Source of the DNA: Mesorhizobium sp. dw_380
GTDB lineage: Bacteria > Pseudomonadota > Alphaproteobacteria > Rhizobiales > Rhizobiaceae
Direction: 5' to 3'
DNA: 64,000 nucleotides
NCBI RefSeq assembly: GCF_018588885.1
Contig: NZ_JAFFIW010000023.1
Location: 35,779-99,778 of the forward strand
Each line of letters opens with the position of its first letter. Positions within the stretch are counted from its first letter, which is position 1. Positions 51,879 through 61,280 of this stretch are shown here, piece after piece. Under the pieces are notes generated by a model that made no database searches, was not told the origin of the DNA, and worked only from the letters and a program-made list of their open reading frames with translations. The position numbers and the translations under genes are program-made.

Positions 51879-54149
51879 ATGACGCCGAAACTGAACCGCT
51901 GGAAGCGCTTCGCCGACTGGGACGAGCGGCCGTTGCGGCTGGACAAGTTTGCGGCAGAAGACCCTGCCAACGGCTTTTCCGCCTTCTCCAGCCCGGCCGA
52001 TCCCAAACCTGGCATCGGCATCAAGGGCCGGCGCGTCGTGTCCCTCGATGGAGTGCTCGAGCACGACTACGACATGATCGACCGCTTCATAGCCCGCCAC
52101 CACATCGATCCGGATGTGGCGCCTGAAGCGATGGCGCTGGATTCGGCGACCGTCGCACGCTGGCTTGTCGACATGAACGTGCCGCGCGAAAAGCTGGTGC
52201 GGCTCGCGCATGGCATGACACCCGCGAAACTCGCCGAGGTAGTGTCGCAGCTCAACGCGTTGGAGATCGCCTTCGCCTATTCGAAGATGCGGGCACGCAA
52301 GACGCCGGGCAACCAGGCGCATGTCACCAACGCCAAGGACGACCCGCTCCAGCTCGCCGCTGATGCCGCGACCGCCGTCGCCTTTGGCTTCGACGAGATC
52401 GAGACAACGATGCGCGTTTCGCGCAACGCCTGGTCCAACGCGGTGGCGTGCGCGGTGGGCGGTGCGGTCGGCCGCTGGGGAACGCTGTTCCAATGCTCCA
52501 GCGAGGAAGCGGAAGAACTGCGCATCGCCATGGCCGGCTTCACGTCCTACGCCGAGACCGTTTCCGTCTACGGCACCGAAAAATCGTTCACCGATGGCGA
52601 CGACACGCCATGGTCCAAGGCATTTCTGGCCGCCGCCTACGCCTCGCGCGGCGTCAAGATGCGCTGCACGTCGGGCGCCGGTTCCGAGTTGCTGATGGGT
52701 TTCCATGAAGCAAAATCGCTGCTTTACCTGGAGGCGCGCTGCCTCTGCCTGCAGCGCGGCATGGGGGTGCAGGGTACGCAAAATGGCGGCATCGACGGAG
52801 CGCCTTTGACCGCCACGATACCTGGCGGCGTCCGCGAACTGATGGCCGAGAACCTGATCGCCGTCTGGCTCGATCTCGAATGCGCGTCGGGCAATGACGC
52901 GCGTTCCACCGAATCGGAAATTCGCGTCGGCGCAAAGATCCTTCCCTACCTGATCGCCGGCTCGGACCTGATCTGCTCGGGAATGGGATCGATCCTGAAA
53001 TACGACAATTCGTTCAACCCGTCGCTGATCAACGGCGAGGAGCTGGAAGACTATTTGGTGCTGCAGCGGGATTTCGAGGCCGATGGCGGGCTGACGCCGC
53101 TGCCCGAGTCACGCGCGATTGAATTGCGCGAGCGCGCGGTGGAGGCGATCGCCGCCGTGTTCGAGGAGCTCGGCCTGTCGACGCCGACCGAGGACATGAA
53201 GACCAGTGTGGTTTATGCCTCCGGTTCCGACGATACGCGCAGCCTGATGCCGCGCGACGTGTCCTTCATCAGCGAGGCCATCAAGGAGCGCGGCATCACC
53301 GTGATCGACGTGGTCAAGGCGTTGGCCAACCGTGGGTTCCGCGAAGAGGCCGAGAACCTCCTGAGCGTGGTGAAGCTGCGCCTTTCCGGCGACTATCTCC
53401 AGACATCGGCCATGATCCGCAACGGGCGGATCGTCAGCGCGGTCAACGACCCGAACGACTATCTCGGTCCCGGCTCGGGCTATCGCGTGTCTGAAGAACG
53501 GCGCCTGCAACTCAACGACATCCGCGATGTGCTGGATCAGAAGGAAGTGCTGCGCTCCGAGGCCCTGCACGAGAAGGACGAGGCAAAGCATATCCGCTAT
53601 CGCAACCTTGGGCCGGCGGCCAACGGGTCGGCGAAGGACGATGTAGTCATTGGCATCAGCCCGGCCTTCGGACTGAAGCTTTACCGGACGACGGCCGGAC
53701 ATCGGCTTTCCGAAGTCCTTGGCGCCATGCTGGATGCGATCAGCGCGCGCGGGCTCAAGGCGCGCGTCGTTCGCTTCCGCCATACGGCCGATACCTCCTT
53801 CCTCGGTCTGTCCGCAGCGCGACTTGCCGGCAGCGGCATCGGCATCGGCATCCAGGCCAAGGGCACAGCTGTCATCCATCAGCGCGACCGCCAGCCGCAC
53901 AACAATCTCGAACTGTTTTCCAATGCACCGATCACCAGGCTCGAGCACTATCGCGCGCTGGGAGCCAATGCGGCGGCTTACGCGCTAGGCGAAATGCCGG
54001 AGCCCATCGTGGTGCCGCAGCGGGGCGAGGCAATGGGGTCTCGGTATCATGCCCGTGTCGCCCTCATCTACGCCATCGAAACCGGACTGACCGAGGCCGG
54101 TGCGGCTCCTGAAGCGGTCGATGTCACTTTGACGGGAGCGAAATCGTGA
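51879..54149 (+). CDS. B12-dependent diol/glycerol dehydratase, large and medium subunits fused
   Basis: 756 residues. Residues ~1-555 match PduC: NQAHVTN, DEIETTM, TSYAETVSVYGTE, FTDGDDTPWSK, GVQGTQNG and LDLECASGND keep the catalytic residues (Q146, H148, E175, E226, Q301, D340 here; PduC numbers are 5 lower). Residues ~588-756 match the medium subunit PduD: VVIGISPAFG, GTAVIHQRDRQP, NNLELFSNAPI. Two pocket positions differ from propanediol dehydratase: Asp306 for Ser and Ala341 for Gln. The enzyme eliminates water from vicinal diols through an adenosylcobalamin radical. No reactivase gene is present. ATG 51879 lacks a strong ribosome-binding site. Confidence 0.88.
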   Translation: MTPKLNRWKRFADWDERPLRLDKFAAEDPANGFSAFSSPADPKPGIGIKGRRVVSLDGVLEHDYDMIDRFIARHHIDPDVAPEAMALDSATVARWLVDMNVPREKLVRLAHGMTPAKLAEVVSQLNALEIAFAYSKMRARKTPGNQAHVTNAKDDPLQLAADAATAVAFGFDEIETTMRVSRNAWSNAVACAVGGAVGRWGTLFQCSSEEAEELRIAMAGFTSYAETVSVYGTEKSFTDGDDTPWSKAFLAAAYASRGVKMRCTSGAGSELLMGFHEAKSLLYLEARCLCLQRGMGVQGTQNGGIDGAPLTATIPGGVRELMAENLIAVWLDLECASGNDARSTESEIRVGAKILPYLIAGSDLICSGMGSILKYDNSFNPSLINGEELEDYLVLQRDFEADGGLTPLPESRAIELRERAVEAIAAVFEELGLSTPTEDMKTSVVYASGSDDTRSLMPRDVSFISEAIKERGITVIDVVKALANRGFREEAENLLSVVKLRLSGDYLQTSAMIRNGRIVSAVNDPNDYLGPGSGYRVSEERRLQLNDIRDVLDQKEVLRSEALHEKDEAKHIRYRNLGPAANGSAKDDVVIGISPAFGLKLYRTTAGHRLSEVLGAMLDAISARGLKARVVRFRHTADTSFLGLSAARLAGSGIGIGIQAKGTAVIHQRDRQPHNNLELFSNAPITRLEHYRALGANAAAYALGEMPEPIVVPQRGEAMGSRYHARVALIYAIETGLTEAGAAPEAVDVTLTGAKS

Positions 54150-54565
54150 CCCATACCCGCGCCGACTATCCACTCGCCGAAACCCAGCCCGGCGCCGTCA
54201 CCGGCAAACACGGCAAGGCGCTTCCGCAGATAACGCTGGATGCGGTGCTTGCCGGCGACGTGACGATGGAGGACCTTCGCATCACGCCGCAAGCGCTGCG
54301 GGCCCAGGCCGGAGTGGCGCGCGATGTCGGCCGGCCGACACTGGCCCTCAACTTCGAGCGGGGGGCGGAGCTTGTCGAAGTGCCGCAGGATTTCATCATG
54401 CAGGTCTACGAACTGCTGCGCCCGGGCCGCGCCAAGTCCAAGGAAGAATTGCTCGAGGCCGCCGCCACGATGCGCGACACCTACCAGGCCGAGCGCATCG
54501 CCCGTTTCATCGAAGAAGCCGCCGAGACCTATGCGGCGCGCGGCCTTTTCACGTTCCGCTTCTGA
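54146..54565 (+). CDS. Diol dehydratase small subunit
   Basis: 139 residues like PduE: DYPLAETQPGAVTGKHGKAL, DVTMEDLRITPQALRAQAGV and ARDVGRPTLALNFERGAELV. GTG 54146 overlaps the large-subunit stop and has GGGAG upstream. It completes the holoenzyme with the fused subunit. Confidence 0.88.
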   Translation: MTHTRADYPLAETQPGAVTGKHGKALPQITLDAVLAGDVTMEDLRITPQALRAQAGVARDVGRPTLALNFERGAELVEVPQDFIMQVYELLRPGRAKSKEELLEAAATMRDTYQAERIARFIEEAAETYAARGLFTFRF

Positions 54566-54574
54566 AAGGACCGC

Positions 54575-55273
54575 ATGAGCTGGAAAACCGGATTCCGTTC
54601 GCTTTATTACCTTGACGCACCCGAGCCGGATGATCCGGTGCTGGTGCCGGCACAGACCGCCATCCTGGTCATCGACGTTCAAAACACGTACCTGGAACGG
54701 CCGGATCGCGTGTCGCTTTCGCCGCAAGAACAGCACCGCTACGATCTGTGGACGCCGTTCCACGAGCGCATGCACAGGACCGTCATACCGACCACGGCAA
54801 GATTGCTAGAGCTCGCACGGCAAAATGGCATCGAATGCCTCTTTGCCCGGATCGCCTGCCACACCAAGGATGGGCGCGATCGCTCGCTCTCCCAGAAAAT
54901 GCCCGGCTGGAACAATTTGCTGCTGCCAAAGAACGACGCGCCATCGCAGCTCGTTGCCGAGCTTCAGCCGGCCGGCGACGAGATCGTGGTGACCAAGACC
55001 ACCGATTCCGCGCTGACGGGGACGAACCTGCGCCTGGTCCTTCACAATCTCGGCATCAGGAATGTCATCTGTTGCGGCATCTTCACAGACCAGTGCGTGT
55101 CTTCGACGGTGCGCAGCCTGGCCGATGAGAGCTATGCCGTCATCGTGATCGAGGATTGCTGCGCGGCGGCGACCGAGGAGCTTCATCGCAAGGAGCTCGA
55201 AATCATCAACATGATCTACTGTCACGTCATGTCGAGCAACGAGCTTTGCAAAATCATGGCCTTGGCAAAGTGA
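54575..55273 (+). CDS. Isochorismatase-like cysteine hydrolase
   Basis: 232 residues. The triad can be seen: Asp in AILVIDVQNTY, Lys in VVTKTTDSALTGT and Cys in CGIFTDQCVSSTV. The family hydrolyses amides, carbamates or vinyl ethers. It starts 9 bp after the small subunit, so it is in the same operon; a role in releasing ammonia or opening an amide of the substrate is a guess. Confidence 0.86.
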   Translation: MSWKTGFRSLYYLDAPEPDDPVLVPAQTAILVIDVQNTYLERPDRVSLSPQEQHRYDLWTPFHERMHRTVIPTTARLLELARQNGIECLFARIACHTKDGRDRSLSQKMPGWNNLLLPKNDAPSQLVAELQPAGDEIVVTKTTDSALTGTNLRLVLHNLGIRNVICCGIFTDQCVSSTVRSLADESYAVIVIEDCCAAATEELHRKELEIINMIYCHVMSSNELCKIMALAK

Positions 55274-55369
55274 CGCTGCGTCCGTAGTGTCATTGCTGCA
55301 CTGGCAGGCTGGGACACATTGGCCGTCAGGTGCGGGGAACAAACAGCTGTCACGAATGGAGAGGGCTTC

Positions 55370-56896
55370 ATGGCCATAGAAACCGCAAGCGGGACGATTG
55401 ACGTTTCGAAGAGTAATAGTATCAACCTTTTGCACTCGAAGGCCGTGGGGCTCGCGGGAGTGCTCTTTCTGGCCGTCACCGGCGCGGCGCCAATGTCGGC
55501 AATGCTGGGCAACGTGCCGTTCGCGGCAGGCTACGGCATCGGCAAATATACACCTGCCGCATTCCTGATGGCGACGATCGTGCTGACCATCTTCTCGGTC
55601 GGCTATGCCGCAATGGCATCGCGCGTATCGTCCGTCGGCGGCTTCTACTCCTTCATCAGCCAGGGGCTCGGCCGCGAGGTCGGCATGTCTGCAGGCATAG
55701 GCTCGCTCGCCTGCTACTCGCTCTTCGAGGCCTCGCTCACCGGGTTGTTCGCGTTTTTCGGCAATTTGTGGATTTCCCAGCACTTCGGCATCAACGTGCC
55801 GTGGATTGTCCTAGCGCTGGCCATGATCGTGGTCATCGCAGCACTCGCCTACCGCGACGTGAAGGTGTCGGCGCGGCTGCTCGGGATAGCTCTCATTCTT
55901 GAAGTGATCATGCTGGCGATCTTCTCGCTGGGTGTGCTCTTCGCCCATGGCGGGACGAACTTTTCCGGCGACTCGCTGAATGTGTTCAAGGTGTTCACGC
56001 CTGTCGCCGAGCAGACAGTCGGAACCGTGGCCATACCCGCGGGTGCCGCGGCTGTCGGCATCTTCATGGCGTTCTGGTCCTGGGTCGGCTTCGAGATGGC
56101 GCCGAACTATGCCGAGGAATCCCGCGATCCGAAGCGCATCATTCCGCAGTCGCTGCTGATTTCGGTGATTGGCCTTGGCCTGTTCTACACCTTCGTCAGC
56201 TGGTGCGCGGTCGCAGCCTATCCTACCGAGGCCGACATGGTGGCCAAGGCATTCTCCGACGGGGTGAACTTCTTCCTGACACCCATTCAGACTTTTGTCG
56301 GCGGCTGGGGCTACCAGCTGATGTCGCTTCTCATCCTGACCAGTTCATTCGCCTGCGGCATGGCCTTCCACAACACCGCTTCCCGCTATTTGTACTCGCT
56401 GGCGCGCGAGGGCGTTCTGCCGCAGGCGATCGCGGAGACGCATGATCACCACAAGAGCCCCCACAAGGCTTCGGCCCTGCAGTCGGTGCTGGCGGCGATA
56501 TGGGTGCTGCTCTACGGTTTGGCCTACGGCTTCGACGACCCGTCGGGGCAAGCCTGGCTTGGTGTCTATACGCTGTTTGCGGTGCTTGGCACGGGACTGC
56601 TGCTGGTGCTTCAGGCCGTTGTCTCGCTGGCGATCTACGTGTGGTTCAAGAAGAACGGCGGCGGCAGCATGCTGACGACTGTCATTGCGCCGTTGATCTC
56701 GCTCGTTGTCCAGCTGGCCCTCGTCTACACGCTGGTGGCCAATCTCGCCACCTTGGGCGGCACCAATGGCTTTGCCAGGAGCATCCCCTATGTCGGGCTT
56801 GCGATCCTTATCGTCGGCCTGATCTGGGGCTTCGTGCTGAAGTCCGCCAATCCCAAGGCCTACCAGAACATCGGTCACATGGTGAACGAAGGCTAG
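55370..56896 (+). CDS. APC superfamily amino acid/amine permease
   Basis: 508 residues, about 12-13 membrane segments. SINLLHSKAVGLAGVLFLAV and TGAAPMSAMLGN in TM1, and SWVGFEMAPNYAEESRDPKR in TM6, are APC signatures. It would import the amine or amino-acid-like substrate of the cluster. ATG 55370 has AGAGGG upstream. Its stop is the TAG that begins repeat copy 2. Confidence 0.87.
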   Translation: MAIETASGTIDVSKSNSINLLHSKAVGLAGVLFLAVTGAAPMSAMLGNVPFAAGYGIGKYTPAAFLMATIVLTIFSVGYAAMASRVSSVGGFYSFISQGLGREVGMSAGIGSLACYSLFEASLTGLFAFFGNLWISQHFGINVPWIVLALAMIVVIAALAYRDVKVSARLLGIALILEVIMLAIFSLGVLFAHGGTNFSGDSLNVFKVFTPVAEQTVGTVAIPAGAAAVGIFMAFWSWVGFEMAPNYAEESRDPKRIIPQSLLISVIGLGLFYTFVSWCAVAAYPTEADMVAKAFSDGVNFFLTPIQTFVGGWGYQLMSLLILTSSFACGMAFHNTASRYLYSLAREGVLPQAIAETHDHHKSPHKASALQSVLAAIWVLLYGLAYGFDDPSGQAWLGVYTLFAVLGTGLLLVLQAVVSLAIYVWFKKNGGGSMLTTVIAPLISLVVQLALVYTLVANLATLGGTNGFARSIPYVGLAILIVGLIWGFVLKSANPKAYQNIGHMVNEG

Positions 56897-56980
56897 AGCA
56901 ATTCCAGGAAAAGTGTGAAACGGTTTTCCCGGCAAAAGCGCGTAGCGCTTTGCCTGGGGAATTGCGTCAAAATAAAGAGC
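56894..56980. repeat. Palindromic intergenic repeat, copy 2
   Basis: Nearly identical to 11197-11283. Inverted arms GCAATTCC (56898-56905) and GGAATTGC enclose the same inner hairpin. As in copy 1, its leading TAG is the stop codon of the gene before it (here the permease). It probably ends or separates the transcript between permease and SDR genes. Confidence 0.85.
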
Positions 56981-57066
56981 TCTAGGGCGTCCATCGTCCT
57001 GGAATACTTTTCGGCAACGGGGACTGGGTATCACTCTGTCCCCGTCTCATTTTGGAGCTTCAAGTG

Positions 57067-57831
57067 ATGACCCAGTCTTTGAAGGGTCGGTCCGTCGTCG
57101 TTACCGGCGGATCGAAAGGCATCGGCAAGGGCATAGCGCGGGTGTTCGCGCTCTCGGGCGCCAAGGTCGCCATCATTGCGCGCCATCTCGACAAGGCCGA
57201 AGCCGCGGCCGCCGAGATTGGCCACGGCGCCTTCGGCGTGATTGGCGACGTCACTTCACTCGCCAGCATCGAAAGCGCGTTTGCGGCAGCCGCCACGAGA
57301 AACGGTGGAATCGACGTGTTGTGCGCCAATGCCGGAATTTTCCCGCAGGCGCGGCTCGAAGACATGACCTCGCAACAATGGGACGAGGTTGTCGACACCA
57401 ACCTCAAGGGCACCTTCCACGCGGTCAAGGCAGCGGTACCCTATCTCAAGAAATCCGACCAGGGCCGGATCGTGCTGACGTCATCGATCACCGGCCCGGT
57501 CACCGGCTTTCCTGGCTGGTCACACTACGGCGCCACCAAGGCCGGGCAGCTCGGCTTCATGCGCACCGCTTGCATCGAGCTGGCGAAATACGACATCACC
57601 GTCAACGCCGTCATGCCGGGCAACATCCTCACCGAGGGCCTTGCCGGCCTGGGCGATGACTACCAGAAGACCATGGCCGCGTCTGTCCCGCTCAAGCGGC
57701 TCGGAACCGTGGAGGACATCGGCTACGCCGCGCTCTACTTTGCGTCGAAGGAGGCCGGCTACGTGACAGGACAGACGATCATCGTCGACGGCGGCCAGAT
57801 CCTGCCCGAGAGCCTGGAAGCATTAGCCTGA
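57067..57831 (+). CDS. SDR family oxidoreductase
   Basis: 254 residues of a classical SDR: VTGGSKGIGKGIA, CANAGIF, catalytic Ser in VLTSSITGP and YGATK. The C-terminal signature is TGQTIIVDGGQ. It likely oxidises an alcohol or reduces the aldehyde made by the dehydratase. ATG 57067 is chosen; GTG 57064 is adjacent and in frame. Confidence 0.85.
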   Translation: MTQSLKGRSVVVTGGSKGIGKGIARVFALSGAKVAIIARHLDKAEAAAAEIGHGAFGVIGDVTSLASIESAFAAAATRNGGIDVLCANAGIFPQARLEDMTSQQWDEVVDTNLKGTFHAVKAAVPYLKKSDQGRIVLTSSITGPVTGFPGWSHYGATKAGQLGFMRTACIELAKYDITVNAVMPGNILTEGLAGLGDDYQKTMAASVPLKRLGTVEDIGYAALYFASKEAGYVTGQTIIVDGGQILPESLEALA

Positions 57832-57849
57832 TGATGGCGACCGTCTAGT

Positions 57850-58860
57850 CTACGAAAACTTGCTCAGATAGGCCTCGCACAGCCCGATCGTTCCCTCGGT
57901 GTAGGGGAGGCCCATCGACTTGGCGAGGTCCGTCTCCGCGTGGGAGCCTATCCACGCAACGAGCAGCAGGCGGCGCAGCATCACGAAGGTCGGGATCTCG
58001 TCCTCGTCCGCCTTGGGCAGGTCAAGCACGCGGCGATAGCCGGTCGTCCACGATTGGATCAGATCGGCTGCCTGCGGCTCGTGCTCGTAGAAAGAGATGG
58101 GCGTCGCCGCGTCGTACATAAACCAGCCGAAGCCGCAGTCGTCGAAGTCGATGACCTTCACCGTCTTATCGTCGATCAGCAGGTTGGCGAGCCGCAGGTC
58201 GCAATGAATGAGGCCGAAGCGGTCCTGGCCCTTGCCGAAGGCATCGAGCCTGCGGCCGATCAGCTCCACGGTACGGCCAAAGAGTTTGGCCTTCGCGGCG
58301 TCGACGCCCATGCCGTCGCGCCAGCTCCCCCAATGGGGTCTTTCCTCACCGAGGCTTGTCTCGAAATCCCACACGTGGCGGCTGAACCAGGAAGGGGGCC
58401 GCCACTGCCGGGCATGGATGTGCATGCGGGCCGTCACCTCGCCCAGCACCTCGAAGGGCTCGCCAAGCGCCTCGCCTATGCCCGGCTCCGCACCGGTCTC
58501 CCATTGCGACAACACGACATGGCGCGGTTGCGCCAATCTGGCATGGCCGACGAGCTGGATTTGTTCGCCGTCCTTGCCCGCGACCGGCACGGGTGTGGGG
58601 ACGATCCCGGTCTGGCGCAGGTCCGTCAGCCAGGCCAGTTCAGATTGGATGGCCGTCCTTGAATGGTAGCCGTCACGATGGATGCGGAGCGCCCAGCGCC
58701 GGCCGTCGCGAGCCGCTATCTTGTAGGTCGCGTTCTCCGACAGGTTGATCATCTCGACGGAAACGTCCACCGGTAGATCGTAGTTGGCGGTGGCTGCCTC
58801 CGCCGTCTCGTGCAGGATGCCGAGTTGCTGGTCGTGCGTAAGCGCTGCGAAATCCGTCAC
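57850..58860 (-). CDS. APH-family small-molecule kinase
   Basis: 336 residues with a kinase-like fold: IHCDLRLANLLID (catalytic loop HxDxxxxN) and VIDFDDCGFGWF (metal-binding DFD). This is the family of aminoglycoside, choline, ethanolamine and hydroxylysine kinases. It is followed on the same strand direction by the class III PLP enzyme gene upstream (117 bp away), a pairing known from phospho-amino-alcohol degradation. It converges on the SDR at 57067. Confidence 0.83.
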   Translation of the reverse strand: MTDFAALTHDQQLGILHETAEAATANYDLPVDVSVEMINLSENATYKIAARDGRRWALRIHRDGYHSRTAIQSELAWLTDLRQTGIVPTPVPVAGKDGEQIQLVGHARLAQPRHVVLSQWETGAEPGIGEALGEPFEVLGEVTARMHIHARQWRPPSWFSRHVWDFETSLGEERPHWGSWRDGMGVDAAKAKLFGRTVELIGRRLDAFGKGQDRFGLIHCDLRLANLLIDDKTVKVIDFDDCGFGWFMYDAATPISFYEHEPQAADLIQSWTTGYRRVLDLPKADEDEIPTFVMLRRLLLVAWIGSHAETDLAKSMGLPYTEGTIGLCEAYLSKFS

Positions 58861-58977
58861 TGTCCGTCCTGCCCCATCATTGCGCCCTTGTCTCCTGCCA
58901 GAACCTGCACCATCCCTGCAAGCCCGGTCGCCAGCTCGAACTGGACGCCTGGCAGATTCAAACAGGTTTGGGACATG

Positions 58978-60261
58978 TCAACTCGCCTTGCGTGCCTGAT
59001 GCAGCAGCTCTCGCGCACGGGGCATTGCCGCATCGAAACGATCCATGATGTCCTGGCAGGTTTCGTGATCCAGAAGCACGCCGGGCTTCCATTGCAGCAC
59101 CCGCTTGTCCAGTGACGAGAAAATCGCCCAAACGCCCTGCTCGTAGAGTGCACGTGACACAAAGACGGCGCCTTCCGGGTGATTGCTGAACTCCAGACCG
59201 AGGATCACGCCTTTCTGCCGCACCCCGGTGAAGATGTCGCCGTGACGGACCAGCATCTCACGCATGCCCTGCGCCATGAACTCGGTCACGGTGCCGACAT
59301 TGGCCACCAGTTCAGGCCGCTGCAACATCTCGATGACCTTGTGGCCGACGACACACCCGAGCTCGGCCCCGCCGGTGGTCGAGATGTGGGCCGCCCCGTC
59401 CTCGTTGAGCCAGCCGCCGGCCCTGTCGTTCACCAGCGTCGCGCTGATCGGATAGAGGCCGCCGGACAGGCCCTTTGCCGTCACCATGATGTCCGGCTGG
59501 ACGCCATAGGCTTGCCAGCCCCACATGCTGCCGGTCCGCATCAGGCCGGTCTGGACCTCGTCGGCGATGTACATCGCGCCATGCTTTTCGCACAGTGCCT
59601 TGCAGGCGGCGAGATAGCCGTCCTTCGGCATCGGGAAGCCGTAAGTGGCGGGGATCGTCTCCATGATCAGCGCAGCGACGTCTTCGCCCGTGAGCGCCTG
59701 CGCCATGGCATCGATATCGTTGAAGGGAACCTGGATGAACGTCTCCGGCTGGTCGGAGAGAAAGATCTTGGTGAAGCGATCGTCGCCGGTCGCCACCGCG
59801 AGCCCCGAATGTCCATGATAGCCCTTGATGATCGACACGATCTTGCGTCGCTTGGTGGCATAGCGAGCGCTCTTGATGGCGATGTCCACCGCCTCGGCGC
59901 CGCCCGGCGCGAAGATCGCATATTTCATTCCCGGCGAGACATTAACGAGGGATTCGGCCAGCGTCGTCCGCGCGACGGAGGGGAACCAGTGGTTGCCGAT
60001 ATCGAAATAGTCGAGCGCGCTCTTCAGCGTCTCGACCAGCTCCGGATTGCGGTGGCCGAGATTGTAGGTGCCGCCATTGAGATGCAGGTCGATCAGGCGG
60101 CGTCCCGACATGTCGTAGAGGAAATAGCCCTCCCGCCTGCCGATCACCAGATCGATCCCCGCCTTCTGCCAGAACCTGGTCTTGTCGGGATTCCAGAAAC
60201 GGATTGCCTTGTCGAAAAAATCCTGCTTCGACTCGAACTTGAAGGGGCCGAACTCGTACAT
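58978..60261 (-). CDS. Class III PLP-dependent aminotransferase or phospho-lyase
   Basis: 427 residues: LHLNGGTYNLGHRNPELVET, GGAEAVDIAIKSAR, IADEVQTGLMRTG and PLP-lysine in VTAKGLSGGLYP. This is the subgroup that includes ethanolamine-phosphate and hydroxylysine-phosphate phospho-lyases as well as omega-transaminases. The neighbouring kinase favours the phospho-lyase reading; sequence alone does not decide. Confidence 0.84.
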   Translation of the reverse strand: MYEFGPFKFESKQDFFDKAIRFWNPDKTRFWQKAGIDLVIGRREGYFLYDMSGRRLIDLHLNGGTYNLGHRNPELVETLKSALDYFDIGNHWFPSVARTTLAESLVNVSPGMKYAIFAPGGAEAVDIAIKSARYATKRRKIVSIIKGYHGHSGLAVATGDDRFTKIFLSDQPETFIQVPFNDIDAMAQALTGEDVAALIMETIPATYGFPMPKDGYLAACKALCEKHGAMYIADEVQTGLMRTGSMWGWQAYGVQPDIMVTAKGLSGGLYPISATLVNDRAGGWLNEDGAAHISTTGGAELGCVVGHKVIEMLQRPELVANVGTVTEFMAQGMREMLVRHGDIFTGVRQKGVILGLEFSNHPEGAVFVSRALYEQGVWAIFSSLDKRVLQWKPGVLLDHETCQDIMDRFDAAMPRARELLHQARKAS

Positions 60262-60363
60262 GCCTGTCTTTTCCTCAGAGGTTGATCGGGGCGCAACAAG
60301 GCTGGCGTGGCCCGCCCGCCGGATGATGCAGGATTACGAGGCGAGGAGAAAGGGTGGAGAGGG

Positions 60364-61125
60364 ATGATCCTGAAGGACAGGACCGCGATCGTCACCGGGG
60401 CGGGATCGGGCATCGGCAGGGCCGCGGCGCTGATCATTGCGCGCGAGGGTGCGGTGGTCGGTGTGGCGGACCGCAGCGCTGACGGCGCGAACGCGACCGT
60501 CGAGCAGATTGTTGCTGCCGGTGGCCGGGCAAAGGCGCTTGTGTTCGACTTGACCGATGATCAGGCGCTTGAAGCCGGCTTTCACGATTTCATCCACGCT
60601 CAAGGCAGGATCGACATCCTCCACAATCACGCCGGCGTGCAGGTCGAGGGCGACGTGCTCGGCGTGAGCGTCAAAGGCTTCGACACCTCCTGGACGCTCA
60701 ACGTGCGGGCTCACTTCCTCGGCGCCCGCATCGTCTTGCCGTTCATGAAAAAGGCAGGTAGCGGGGTCATCCTCAACACGTCGTCGAGTTCCGGCGTGCT
60801 CTACGACCGGGAGATGATCGCCTATACGACGACCAAGCACGCGGTGATCGCGATGACGAAGCAGATGGCGGGCGACTATGGCCGCTTCGGCATTCGCGTC
60901 AACGCGCTTTGCCCCGGTTGGGTGGACACGCCCTTCAACGCTCCTTTCATCGCCCAGATGGGGGGCCGCGAAGCGATCGAAGCCTACATCCGTGAAAAGG
61001 TGCCGCTTGGCCGTTGGGCAAGCGTCGAGGAAATCGCGGAGGCAGTGCTGTTTCTGGTGTCCGACCGGTCCTCGTACATGACGGGCCAGATTCTGGTTAT
61101 CGATGGAGGAGAAACGGTGATCTAG
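60364..61125 (+). CDS. SDR family oxidoreductase
   Basis: 253 residues: VTGAGSGIGRAAAL, HNHAGVQ in place of the usual NNAG, Ser in NTSSSSG, YTTTK, and TGQILVIDGGET. GGAGAGGG lies just before the ATG. It diverges from the PLP enzyme gene and closes the island on the right, ~155 bp before the tRNA. Confidence 0.86.
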   Translation: MILKDRTAIVTGAGSGIGRAAALIIAREGAVVGVADRSADGANATVEQIVAAGGRAKALVFDLTDDQALEAGFHDFIHAQGRIDILHNHAGVQVEGDVLGVSVKGFDTSWTLNVRAHFLGARIVLPFMKKAGSGVILNTSSSSGVLYDREMIAYTTTKHAVIAMTKQMAGDYGRFGIRVNALCPGWVDTPFNAPFIAQMGGREAIEAYIREKVPLGRWASVEEIAEAVLFLVSDRSSYMTGQILVIDGGETVI

Positions 61126-61280
61126 GTGTGGGCTTTCGGGAGGTCGGAGGGTCCAAATGAACATCGACAAGAATGCCGCATGACCGAACAGGCCGTAGCC
61201 GGCGCATCGGAGGAGTTCACGTCCACATTGCGCGGCATCTCCAGAAAGCTACAGAAAATCAATTGTTTACATAGATATTA

